Positions 49,107-60,905 of a stretch of DNA of 64,000 nucleotides are shown in pieces. Origin of the DNA: Gossypium raimondii. Lineage: Eukaryota > Streptophyta > Magnoliopsida > Malvales > Malvaceae. The position numbers were made by a program, and so were the translations under genes. The notes below the pieces were generated by a model. It did no database searches. It was not told the origin of the DNA and saw only the letters and a list, made by a program, of their open reading frames with translations. The stretch is taken from the NCBI RefSeq assembly GCF_025698545.1, contig NC_068575.1, forward strand, positions 54,073,980 through 54,137,979, written 5' to 3'. The first letter of the stretch is position 1. Every line of letters starts with the position of its first letter.

Positions 49107-50333
49107 TTACTCTGAGGAAATCCTAAAAACTACAGGTATTTCTTCTGCAGTCCAGTTGTTTAGCTCCCTTTCCGATTCGTAAGGACGAATATCCGGCAAA
49201 GCTCTTCCCCGCGTCGCTTCTTCATACACGGCATGAATACTCCCTAGCTCCGTGTTAATATTTCTGACCCCTAACATTCTTTGATAGACGAATCCTCCCG
49301 ATAGAAAAGTCTTGGATAGGTGAGGAAAGGTCATGGGTTCCCATTTGACTTCATCACCTGTCAAGCGAGCCCTTCTCCTCACTCGCTTCTTTTCCTGCTC
49401 TATTCTCTTCTGCCTAGCATCTGGCTTGTATCCTAAGCCAAAACGGTCCTGCTTGTCTTTCAACACTGGAGCCTCAACTCGGCCCTGAAGATATCTCCCC
49501 AATCCTCTTTTTGGCAAAGCTCTCTTTCCAACAGTCAACTGCAGACCCATCTCTGTGGTCCTGGATATTCTCGGCATCGGGATCTTGTTTCCCTCACGGA
49601 TGAATGTTGCATTTACAAACTCTAAGGAACGGAAAGAGTATTTGATTGCATCATCGCTCGTTTCTAGATAAGTCGCATCGTTCGTCACAGATGCAATGAT
49701 ATCTTCTTCAGCGTCTATCGTCACAACCCCGCCTTCTGACACCAGCTTCAGTTTTTGATGTAACGATGACGGTACCGCACCTGCTGAATGAATCCATGGC
49801 CTTCCTAATAGGCAACTGTAAGAAGGCTTGATGTCCATAACTAAGAAGTCCACCTCATAAATAGTTGGGCCAATTAACAGGGGAATGTCAATTCTTCTCA
49901 TGACTCCCCTCTCAGTACCATCAAATGCTCGAACCACGTTCTGACACGACTTCATATGCGAACTATCCACAGGTAGCCTGTTGAGCGTGGATAGGGGCAA
50001 TACATTTAATGCCGATCCATTGTCTACCAGAACCCCCGGTAATATGCACCCTTTACACATTGCAGTGATGTGTAAAGCTCTAGTAGATCCCATACCCCCA
50101 GGTGGTATTTCGTCATCGCTGAAAGAGATGAAGTTATTAGCGCTTATATTACCAACCAGCCGATCCAACTTGTTAATAGAGATATCGTCGGCCACATAAG
50201 TTTCATTTAGCACCTTCAGTAGTGCATTCCGATGTCCCTCCGAGTTCAGGAGTAAAGCTAGCACAGATATGCGAGTTGGTTGTTTGTGCAGCTGTTCCAC
50301 AACGCTGTACTCGCTATGTTTTATGAACTTCAA
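49107..50333 (-). mobile_element. Protease region of the Tat/Ogre fossil
   Basis: The retroviral-type aspartic protease motif appears as VLVDNGSALNVLP, with FLVMDIKPSYSCLLGRPW downstream. This is the Ty3/gypsy pepsin-like fold, with DNGSALN in place of the more common DTGS. Confidence 0.8.
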
Positions 50334-50354
50334 GAACTCTCTAGCTTCCTCCTC

Positions 50355-52370
50355 CTAGATTGGTTCATTGACCACCAATTCAGGTTCGACTGCCTTCTTC
50401 TTCTTTCCAATCGAAGTTTCTTCTCTTATTGGCTCTACTCGAGCCTTCACCTGTTTGTCAAACCTTCCTTCATCATGGTCCTCCTTCCCTGGGATTGTCA
50501 CATTACAATTGTAATTCCAAGGGACCCTCCTGTTATCCTTGTAAGTAAACACGGTCGGTTTTTGAATGATGACCTTTGGTGCTACTCGCGCTCCAGCCTC
50601 ACTATTCTTAGGTCGTGAGATGATAACCACAGGATGGTTAGCCTTTGGAACTCCCAATGCCAACTCTGACGTACATACATAATTCTCCTTCTGAACCCCC
50701 TCACAAAATTTCATCTCCTCATTATCCATCATACCCTGTACCACGGCTCTGAACTCCGTACACTCTTGGATTTCATGCCCCATTTTACAGTGGAACTCAC
50801 AGTAATTCCTCCTCTTCTCACAGCTTTCTTTCGAAACAATTAGCCCCCTTTTCACCATCTCTTTCCAGACCCATCTCAAAGGAGTCTTCACGTCCGCAAT
50901 GTCTGCCCTGATTTTTCTGTCCTCGCCCATCATATTTATTCCGCTGTCAGTATGGTTTGGTAATAGATTTTCTGCTTTGGTGGCTTCATCAAATTTAACG
51001 ACACCCATACTAATGAGCTTTTCAACCACATTCTTGAAGGCAGTACAGTTTTCTATGGAATGCCCCGTGATTCCCGCATGATAGTCGCACTGTGCATTTG
51101 CGTCGTACCATTTGGGGTACGGGGGCTGTAAGGGCTTCAGATAGAATGGGGAAACTATGTGTGCGTCAAATAAATTTCGGTATAGTTCCCTGTATGACAT
51201 AAGAATTGGCGTGAATTGGGGCCTCTCCGTATTTTGCCTTGTACCGACCTCCTGTCTCGACGAGCTTTGCTGATTGGCAGCCGCCTTTCCTGGCTGACTC
51301 ACTGTTACTGACTTCGAGTAACCCTTGTTGTACATGCTCGCATTGTTCACATCGTTTTCCTTCCTCTTCAATGCTGATCTTCTGTTACCCTCTCCAGCAT
51401 CGATCTTCCCACTCCTGATGGCATTCTCGATCATCTCACCATTTATGACTATGTCAGGGAAGCTTTTTGTGGCACTTCTTAACATATGTGTAATGAATGG
51501 TGCCTTCAGGGTGTTAATGAACAACATAGTCATTTCCTTTTCCAAGAGCGGCGGCTGAACTTGGACCGCGACCTCCCTCCATCTCTGCGCGTACTGCCTA
51601 AAGCTTTCGCTCAGCTTCTTCTCCATATTCTGAAGGGTGATTCTATCAGGAGCCATGTCTGTCACATGACTATATTGTTTCATGAATGCTTGTGCCAAGT
51701 CTCTCCATGAACCAATCGTGGCACGGCTCAACTGATTGTACCACTTGGATGCTGCCTCTGCAAGGCTGTCTTGGAAGTAATGTATTAATAGCTGGTCATT
51801 ATTAACGTATCCAGTCATTCGCCTGCAGAACATGGTGATATGAGCCTCTGGGCAAGTCGTCCCATTGTACTTCTCGAATTCAGGCATCTTAAACTTATGA
51901 GGGAGAACAAGATCTGGCACTAAACTCAGCTCTTTTGCGTCAATGCCTCGATAACTTTCAGTGACTCCCATCGCTTTGAACTTCTCCTCGAGCCACTTGC
52001 ATCGATCCTCTAACTGTTTCGGTAATTCCACCTTTATTCTTTCTTTCTCAGCCACTTCGTTAAAGTCCGGAATGGCAGAGTTAATAGGATTATTTTCGGG
52101 ATTAAAACCCGGCCCAGTTTAGAGGTTCGAAACACCAGCTCGAAATTACTGAGGCATGATGGTGACAGTAGATTTGCGTGGGTATTCAGCTTGAGCTCGC
52201 TCATGTGGAGGGGTGAAACCTGGAGGATATAAAAGTTCATCATCATTTCCCTCATCGACATCTGCTATGGGGCCCTTTCCTTTGTCACCTCCCTTAGTTA
52301 TCAGTCGGGTTAACTTTGCCACTATATCCTCCTGAGATTCCCGCATCTTCTCAGACATTTCTTGCTTCAT
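50355..52370 (-). mobile_element. Gag region of the Tat/Ogre fossil
   Basis: Retrotransposon gag signatures: KFKMPEFEKYNGTTCPEAHI, LIHYFQDSLAEAASKWYNQL, and ESFRQYAQRWREVA. Two Cys/His-containing stretches (CDYHAGITGHSIENC, CEFHCKMGHEIQEC) have the knuckle-like form seen in Tat gag proteins. Confidence 0.85.
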
Positions 52371-52885
52371 CTTGTCTAACCGCTCCTACATTTGTAGCTG
52401 AAGCCGGTCTTGCATCTCTTTCTGGTACTGTTCGAGCTTCTCTAATCTCTGATCCATATCTTTTGTCTTTGCTCGAGTCTTGACGGTGTCGGGTTTGGTT
52501 GGTTGGTTTTCAGGTTAACTGAGCAATAATTTTAACTTATTAGGATTTAATAAAGGTCTTTAATGCATATGATGTGATGCTAATGCATGTGATGCGATGC
52601 ATGAGGTGAATGCAAAAAAGGCGTTAATTATGATTCAATTCCACTTGGAAAACTTTATTAGAAAACAAATCTCTTTACATAGAATAGACTACAAATACGA
52701 CTTCGCCCTAATACTTAATACCTTGATTTTTTGAAGCAACGAGGCTAACTCCCATCCCCGGTCTGACTCCAATTCATACTTTACGCTCAACGTGTCAGCT
52801 TGTACTGCCAGAGTTTGTAAGTGATCAGCTACTTCTCGAATCTGAACCAAGGCTTGTCCCATAACACGATCCTTGCTTCGACTGA

Positions 52886-54808
52886 TTACGGAGATAGTGA
52901 AGTCGTTTTTTGATGATCTTTGTTTGCCTCCAAATACTCAATCCTGGCTTCACAGTTCTGCAATGCCACCTCTAGTTCTTCTATAGTTTTCTTCATTTGC
53001 TCGATTCTACTTAAACTTGCTTGCAGTTCCACCACTGAATTACGATTTCGGTATTGATGAACAATTTTCTCAAGTTCGGCCACTCTAGCCCTTAGTTTAT
53101 CCCTTTTATCTTGATTTTCTAACAAACTCTTCTCAAGCGATCTATTTTGCATCTGGGCTTCTTGGAATCTTTCTTCCCATCTGCCAGCCTTGGCTTTTTC
53201 TTCTTGAACCTCTTGGCGCCCTTTGCTCGAGGTTTTTCCCAACCAGAGTTCTTCTTGATGACGTAGTCTCTTATAATCCGTCTTCAAGCTGTTCAAATCT
53301 TCCTCGACTTTGCGCTTCCCTTTTCTCAGGCCTTCGGTTTCCTGCTTTTGAACATCTATGTCCAACTTTAAATTTACCTTTTCCTCCTCCATTTTCTCTA
53401 TTTTCTTCTCTAATTCTGCATTCCTTCTTTCGAGGTCTTGCTTTATGATTTCTAGCTCAGAAGGGACGACGCGCAAATTCTCCTCTATCGACTGACTATT
53501 TTCTGAACTTGGCCCGGGAATGTTGTCATTAATCCTTCTAACACGCCATTCGTTATATTCAGAAGTTGTCATTGGACCCACGGCTAATCTCTTCATTCGG
53601 CGAGTCTGATTCCACGCATTGGCCATCTCACGAGCCTTCCTTTTGTAGCCATCATCCTTATATGAGAATTCACACTCAGCTAGTCCTTGAGCGGCAGGCA
53701 CAAACTGTCTTGACTTGTACTGTCTTAACACTAGCAATGGGGCATAACCAACACTCCCCAAATCCAGAAACAACGGAACCCAGTCGAAATCGCCACACCT
53801 ATATAGGATCTCATCTGGAAGCAACCACGGAGCTCTCCACTCGATATCTTTTTCTTGCAGATTCTGAAAGATTGCCATCCATTTCTCCTCTGTAATATCA
53901 TCTCTCCTTGATGCAGCCACTATCTCTTTCAACGGTGAATAACTTTCAGAGAAAACCTGATATGAAACCTTATCAACCTTCCAAAAGTGGCAATGGAACC
54001 ACCCAAGTAATAACTACGCACATCCAATAAATTTGCCCTCTCCCGTTCTTCGGCATGCATTTAATGACCTAAAGGTTTCTGCCAAAATCACCGGAACTGG
54101 CGTAACTCCCTTGTCAAGCCGGTCGAATAAATCAGTGACTGCCTCATCAACATGTCCCAAAATCTTAGGAAACAAGATTAGACCATATATACTTAGAGCA
54201 AAGACGTCCACTTTCTTCCTCGCATCTGGGTGTGCTAAAATGAGGTCCTTCAAGCTTTTCCAAAGAATACATCTACTATCCCCTTTTTGCTTAATCCGAG
54301 CTGTAACACATTGCTCACTCATCCCTGTTATACTCATCAACTTCCTCAAGAAGGTTGGTACATTCACCGCTTTCGAATAAATTTTATCCACCTGTACCTT
54401 CGAACACCGAAGTAAAGCCGTGTACTCCTCTATTGTAGGCACCAGGTCAACCTTTCCGAATGTGAAGCAACTGTAGGCCAGATTCCAAAACTGGGCAAGA
54501 GCTCGAAACAGACGCTTGTCTACCTTCATGTCAAGTAAATAAGGTAAATCACTATAATTTGAATAGAATAGCTGCCTAACCTCCTTATCCCATTGATCCC
54601 AAATCTCCTTCAATTCCTGCAAGTTGTTCTGAGCTACGCTAACACGAGTGAAGTCCCATAACTCTGATACATATGCCACGGCCAAACTATCACCTTTTTC
54701 ATGCTGTATCTTCTCAGACCAAGTCCAGACAGCCGCATTGTCTTCCACTCTATCAAGAAACCCATTTCCCATGATAAACTTTCTATATGGCAACCGAATA
54801 TGAACCAA
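52886..54808 (-). mobile_element. Extra upstream ORF1 region of the Tat/Ogre fossil
   Basis: It lies 5' of gag. The first part (WDKEVRQLFYSNYSDLPYLL, LVPTIEEYTALLR) resembles the domain of unknown function found in Ogre ORF1 and in plant mobile-domain-like proteins. The second part is a long coiled coil rich in Glu, Lys and Leu (about 53480-52900). Such an ORF1 is a hallmark of Ogre elements; its role is unknown. Confidence 0.75.
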
Positions 54809-55351
54809 CGCCTTTATAATGAAATGTCATGCAATTATAATGTCATGCAATCAAAACAAAAGAAACCCAAGTCAGTATCACATATAAAAATATAATCCAA
54901 TATAAAATAACAAGAATACTTATTTAGGAATCTACTAGGGTTCGGTATAGTTCTACCTAGGGCAAGTTCCTAAAGCTCACTATATGAGGTTTAGTTTCTA
55001 GAGTAAGGTACCGAACCAAAGAGATTCCTCGATCCTCACCCATTATAGGCTCATACGGATCGAGTTCGATTCGGGGACACATTTCCTATGGTGCACGGAG
55101 ATGAAAATCTCACGAAGACTTAGGTATGGATGTATCCCGGAAGCGGTCCACTACCCTGCACGGAGGTGAAAACCTCACGAAGGACTAGTTTCTCGCTCCC
55201 ACTTAAGGGTAAGATGCAAAATGCAAATGCAAAGTTTCCAACATACCATGGTAAAAAAAATGAAGGGAAATCATGAATTTTTTTTAAAAACTTTTGATGT
55301 TCGACACAAAGACAAAAAAAATGAATCAATTTCTGGCTCGACTCTCTAACG

Positions 55352-55369
55352 TCCCCAGTGGAGTCGCCA
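55352..55369 (-). other. Primer-binding site of the Tat/Ogre fossil
   Basis: On the minus strand this reads TGGCGACTCCACTGGGGA, three bases after the end of the 5' LTR. The TGG start fits the CCA end of a tRNA. A tRNA-Arg primer, as described for Ogre, is likely but was not verified. Between here and ORF1 (54810-55350) is the untranslated leader. Confidence 0.7.
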
Positions 55370-55372
55370 AGC

Positions 55373-56709
55373 TGTCGAAACCGTTTTTTGAAAACAAAAA
55401 TTTTAGTTTTGACTTAAAAATAAAAACTGGAGTCGCCACCGATCCTTTATTAAGATGTGATCGGCCCACCTTAAAAATAATTTTGGTCTGTGAAATTTGA
55501 GAAAACAGGTTCGGGAGTCAGTTACGCACGAGGAAGGATTAGCACCCTCTTAACGCCCAAAATTGGTACCAAATTGATTTTTTTGAATGCCTTGGTGTCG
55601 AAAATTTGAAAAGATCTTAAAAGGAAACTTTTTATTTCATGAATGAATCAAAATAATAAGACATTCTTATTTCAAAGAAATAAAACACCACACCCAATGA
55701 GTTAGGGCACAATGTTTTTAAATCTTGAAATACCGAATATTGCCTTTTGTTTCGAAAATTCTTATTTCGAGAAGAAAATGTCATGACCAATGAAGTTAGG
55801 ACCCAACACTTTGAATTCGAGAATAAGCTTTTATTTAAAATTCTGAACTTATTGCAAAACAAATACTTGGCTTTCAAAATTCATCGAAAAATAATCGCGA
55901 TCCAGTAAGTTAGGACACGACCTTCCTCGAGAACCACGAATACCAAATATTTTGGAATTTATAAAACAGGATGATTTGGATACTCGGTCAAGACCAAAAT
56001 ATATTTTCTTTTGAAACGTGGTCAATATTAATGCATAGCATGAATCCCTTATTTCAATTTAAACTACATATGTATATGTATTTGCAAAATATATAAATAC
56101 AAGTACAATATAAGTAAATTCGAAAATATATGGGCATATATTAAAGCATATATATAAATATACATACAAAACAAAACACATATAATAACTTCTAAAAGAA
56201 TGTATATGTGCAAGAATAAGGAAAATGCACATGTATTATAAAATACAAGTGTACACATATATATATACTTATTTATAAAACCATGAAAACAAACTATATC
56301 AAATATGTGTGCATAAGGAAAAATAGGTATGTATATATGTATATATATGAATGTAAAAACCATGGGAATAAACTATGAAAGTATGGGGATATATATATTT
56401 ACAAAATAAAAATAAAGTAAATAAAGATAAAGTATAAAAATAAAATGTTTGTATATGTATATATATTTACAAAATGTATGAGTATGTATGTATTGGAAAA
56501 TCGTGTAAATACGTGTATGTGCATATATGAAAATAAAATAAGAATATAACAGTATATATATGTGTATATATTTAGAAGGAAAAACAAAAACAAAAATATA
56601 TATATATATAATATATAAATAAACTACGAAAATATGTACACGTATTTCAAAAACATTTAAAATATATACATATATAAAATACAAACATATGCGTATATAT
56701 ATGTATAAG

Positions 56710-56743
<34 letters not shown>

Positions 56744-57775
56744 TATACAATAAAATAAAATAAGGGTATAGCATAATTATGATAAGAAACTAAAATGGAT
56801 TAAATTGAATTAAAAAATGACGAAATGGGCGGATTTAGCATAAATTAAAAAGAAAGGACCCAATTGAATGCGCGCGTGACTACGGTGGAACAAAGGAAAT
56901 TATCCGTCCTTCCTAAACTCAGTATAGCAGGGGACCCAATCAAAGCAGTAAAATATCGGCCTAAATTCTAAAATAAGTAAAAGAATTTAATTGAAAGCGT
57001 TGCAAAAAGGAAGGGCCAATTATGCAAAATAGACCATGTGACGTCGAGGCGGCGGATCCTCCCCTTGGTCGGGTCACCATGCTGGTCGCACCTAACTTAA
57101 ATAGCGTCGTTTTGGTCTCTTATTTAAAATGATTTTGCCCTTCAAATTCATTTGAAACCGAAGGAAAGAAAAAAAATAAAAAATAAAAAAACAAAGGCTT
57201 ATCTGGTGCTCTGCTAGGGTTTCACCCCTAGCGTCCTCATGCCGCCAACACGCCATATCGCATACGAGCCTCGGCCTCCATGGGACCTTGATTTGAGCGG
57301 CGAACTTGGGCTTCATCGGCGAAGTTTTGAGGTAAACCCCTCACCCTTTTTCGTATTATTTCTTAAAAACAAAATAAAAAGAATAAAGCATATAAAAAAA
57401 AACCGATTCACCTTAAGGACTTTGTAATCTCAGTGTTTCTTTCAATATCCTGTATTTCTCGTTAATACTCCCTCCCTTTACATGTTAAAATGGCCTTTTA
57501 TAGGCGAAAAAAAAACAAAATACAATTATTTTGCTTGTTTTTTTCTTTTGGACTCTTTGATTCCGTTTTGCGAGAATCGTGAAGCAAGCAGTCTTGGGGG
57601 GAGGCCGAGACGTGCGGCAATCGGGCGTCTGCTGGAGACTGCTAGGGGCTTGCGGCGCATTACCTGCTAGGGTTTCTGATGCTTTAAGCCAATTGGGCTT
57701 CGTAGCTGGATTAGGATAGGCCCAATTTTCTATTTTGGGTTATTGTACGGGCCCAGGCATTATTGGGCTTGTACA
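55373..57775 (-). repeat. 5' LTR of the Tat/Ogre fossil
   Basis: 2403 bp, nearly collinear with the 3' LTR at 42013-44427. Differences from its partner are few over the first few hundred bases and denser in the GC-rich stretch at about 56820-57660. It holds the same (AAT)n microsatellite near 56714-56745. Confidence 0.9.
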
Positions 57776-58526
57776 GTAACTTTAGAAATCTTTAACAATT
57801 TTGAAAACAGAGATACGAGTTAGCTAAACCTAGTTGCAACGATCTCAAAATTATAAAAATTACAAGAAACGGGCTCGATTTTGACTTACATGCAAGAGCT
57901 TTGTGCTGGATGAACATCAAAGCTTGGTAATGGTGTTTTTATTTCCTAATTTCGGTGGGGTGAGCTATTGGAGAAGATGAATTAGTTTTTTTTTAAACTT
58001 ATTTTAACATATATTTTAATTATAATTAAATATTATATAATTCATATTCTAACTTAATTTCCTTCACTAACCACCCACTAACTTTTAAAAGGTCTAATTA
58101 TCATATAAGTCTTCTCACAATTATTAAATAAATCATTTAATTAATAAAATTCAATAGTGATTAAGTTTTATGTATTTTACAATTTAATCTTTTTTTTTCT
58201 TAATTGACCAACTAAACATCAAAATCACTAGTCTAAAAGTTAATTCACTTATATAATAGCTCCATAAATATTCAACACTAATTATTTATGAGCTCGGTTT
58301 ATGAAAACGAGGTCCTGATACCTTATTTTCTAAAACCACTGACTTTCAGTACGCACTACTTGTACTTTGACTAACTAACCAATTAATAAAAATTATCAGA
58401 TCAAAATTTAATAAAACACTAAAATAAACTCATAAATGTTATTAAATAATATTTACCGACTCAATCATTAGAATACGGAGTTCCAAAATCGTCGCTTCCA
58501 GTACCACTGAAAAACGAGTTGTTATA

Positions 58527-58890
58527 GAATATCGAGATGTGCAGTGCTTATTAGACAGAACTTTGGGTATTCTTGATGGTCTTGAGCAAGCTTGGGAGCA
58601 TGGTTGCTATGATGTGTTGTTAAAAATAAATTATTTGGAAGCGTTACATCATGTTAAAGGTACCCTGATGATACATCAACCGGATTCGTATGTCACTTAT
58701 GCCATCCGAGACCTATTGCATTGATATTAGGCATGTGCATTGAGAATGCAATAGGATAGTTGATTGCTTAGCAAAAACTGCAGAATGAATGGTTATTGGC
58801 TTTTACTCTTAGTCCCAACCTCCTTATTTTGCTTTGAATGTGTTGCATGAGGATGTTATTGGTTTATCTCTTCCTAGATTGATTGCTATG
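58527..58890 (+). pseudogene. LINE RNase H-like fragment, right half
   Basis: The frame continues NIEMCSAY, and an adjacent frame continues TLGILDGLEQAWEHGCYDVL, INYLEALHHVKGT, then SYVTYAIRDLLH. This is the RVT_3 RNase H-like domain of plant LINE 3' ends. Later pieces (CNRIVDCLAK, then LNVLHEDVIGLSLPRLI) match its usual tail. The domain has a TAG (SAY*) and frame changes near its start, and a stop after RDLLH. It is dead and was interrupted by the outer LTR. Confidence 0.65.
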
Positions 58891-60394
58891 TAATAGCTTA
58901 TACTCTCTTCCCTAATAAAAAAAAAGTTATGTATTATAAAATAGAATAAATTAATAAATTAAGATTATATAAATATCAAATTCATGTAAATTTTATTTAT
59001 TTTTTAGATATTAAACTTATCTACAATACTTCGACTAAGATATGGAAAGATCTTGTATCAAACGATAGATTTGTATGATATATTATTATTGAATGAATGA
59101 TTCATGGTGCATTTTTTCCACTCTTCTCTTGATTAGTGGTTTTTTCAATGAGGCGTATTTTCTATAAAGAAATAGAATTTTTTATATATATATTTTAACA
59201 TTTATATCTGTTCTTTTCAATATTTTTCATCTTTCATATGCTAAAATCTCCTATTTTTTCAATTGTGAATATCGAATGGCAATTAAAGGCTCAACTAGTA
59301 AAAAGCACTTACGAATTAAATGATTAATCAATTGAGCGATAATAAAGGAAAAAAACACTCATTAAGTTCTTGATCAAAACCAACAATTAATTAAGCCTTC
59401 AAAATTATGTTCTTTGTAGAAGCCTTTAATGTTGTTAACTTTATGCTCACTGGCTTGATCACGTGGTAATTGATAAAAAATTTAAAACATAAAAACAAAA
59501 AATATCCTTACAATTTTCCAATATTTCTTTAAAACGTTGTTCGAAAAATTATTATAAAAATGACAAAAATCACAAAATATATGAAAATAATAAATAAAAT
59601 TGAAACAAGATAAAATATGTCAATTAACACAAAAATTTTCGGGTGTGGATGTTTGACCCTAATCATTTTGTTCAAAGTCTACCAGTGATTATATTTTTTT
59701 ATAGTTTTTTATAATATTTTAATATTTATGTTATAAAAATATGATTTTTTTTATCTTTAGTTACCTTCATTCACTATAAAAATTCTAAAAATATAAAAAA
59801 TCCAAAAACTGAATTTTTTCTTTAAAAAAACTAGATTTTTTAAATATCAGGATTTTATATTATTTTTAATTAAAATTATAAAATATATAAATTAAGTAAA
59901 AATATACGCATTTGGAATCAACCTAAACAATGAATGTATATAGACATATTTGTGTAGCTCATTATATGCGTGAGCACGAAAATAATAACAAAACAGATCA
60001 ATTTGTGAGAAATTAACAAAACTTTTTGCTTAATATATCATTATTTCTGAATTTGATTATTCTTTAAAACATTGAAAAAGATATGTAGTACGTAGTAATA
60101 TTCGCATGCTTAGTATATTAATTACTAAGTTTATGATTTTTTTCAGTTCAAAAGACTTCACCAAGGAATGTATTTAAGTTGGCCTTAATTTTCATTTATT
60201 TTATTTTCTAACCCTTCTTTACTGTTTATCTGATTAATATATTAAAATAATATTTTTATTAAATTAAACTATTAGTAATTATATTATGTGCAAGTTGTAG
60301 TGTCACATCCAAAAAATCGGGTTAGTGGAATTGGTTTGTGAAGCTAAGAGTGTTCACACCTCGATTTATAAAATCATCATTGTGCATTTATTAA
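58891..60394. other. AT-rich spacer
   Basis: No open frame, RNA gene or bounded repeat seen. Confidence 0.4.
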
Positions 60395-60640
60395 TTAAGA
60401 AAGTATTGATTTGATCGTTAAGTGTTAGTAAATCCACTCTAGAGACTAGAGTTCAAACCCCCTCCCTCTCATGTTTTCATTATTTTCGGCAATTCAATTG
60501 TCACACTTCAAAATATATGTACGATTCAATATCTAACTTAAGTAAGAAATGAGCAATAGGCTCAATGGTTAAGCATTAGTACTCCTTCCTAAAAGTCCTA
60601 GGTTTGAGCCCGAGCCCTCCTTTTAAAAAAAAATTGAGAA
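60395..60640 (+). repeat. Possible tRNA-derived SINE pair
   Basis: Two sets of RNA polymerase III-like boxes lie in tandem. The first is TTGATCGTTAAGTG (60411) with GAGTTCAAACCC (60449-60460). The second is TAGGCTCAATGG (60557-60568) with GGTTTGAGCCC (60601-60611), followed by an A-run at about 60626. A/B spacing of 35-45 bp fits tRNA-type promoters. No clear target duplication, so the call is weak. Confidence 0.35.
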
Positions 60641-60905
60641 TTCAGCAAGCCTTGGGGTAAATTGCATGTAATGCCCCTAGGGATTTAATCAATTCTTTCC
60701 TAATTAGAATTTACATCTTGTCCCTTTCCAAATCCTAATAGAATTTGCTCTCCATCTTCTTTTTCATATCTTTTTTTCTTCTTTTTTCTCATTCTTGCAC
60801 CTTATTTTCTTCTTTGTGTTGTTAATTATTTATTTCTCCTATCGAAATGTTCCCCATTCATTAATTTATATTGGAATTTAGATTATCGTTAGTAGCATCC
60901 GTTAC

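Larger units (their letters stand above)
42013..57775 (-). mobile_element. Tat/Ogre-type Ty3/gypsy LTR retrotransposon fossil, 15.8 kb
   Basis: Two long direct repeats, 42013-44427 and 55373-57775, begin TGTCGAAACCG and end CTTGTACA on the plus strand. They are flanked by a perfect 5-base duplication GTAAC (42008-42012 and 57776-57780). Coding parts lie on the minus strand in the order ORF1, gag, protease, RNase H region, integrase. The extra ORF1 before gag, the very long LTRs and a repeat-rich 3' untranslated region are marks of the Tat/Ogre branch. The element looks broken: the coding region is incomplete, with several breaks, more than a handful overall. The LTRs remain very similar, which suggests moderate age, younger than the outer LTR it sits in. 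Confidence 0.88.
36718..58526 (+). mobile_element. Outer solo-LTR fossil (long-LTR family), holding two later insertions
   Basis: It starts TGTAACACCCTTCACCC and ends CGAGTTGTTATA. Both sides carry GAATA (36713-36717 and 58527-58531), a perfect 5-base duplication. Taking out the two nested insertions leaves about 3.44 kb of LTR sequence with no gag or pol, as left by LTR-LTR recombination. It shares its start and the CGAGGTCCTGATACCTTATT-type box near 58310 with the element at 7592. It is older than both insertions. The terminal CA has become TA. Confidence 0.75.

Noticed and set aside
60306-60394. TGTCACATCC as an LTR start
   Set aside because: No matching end or target duplication found nearby.
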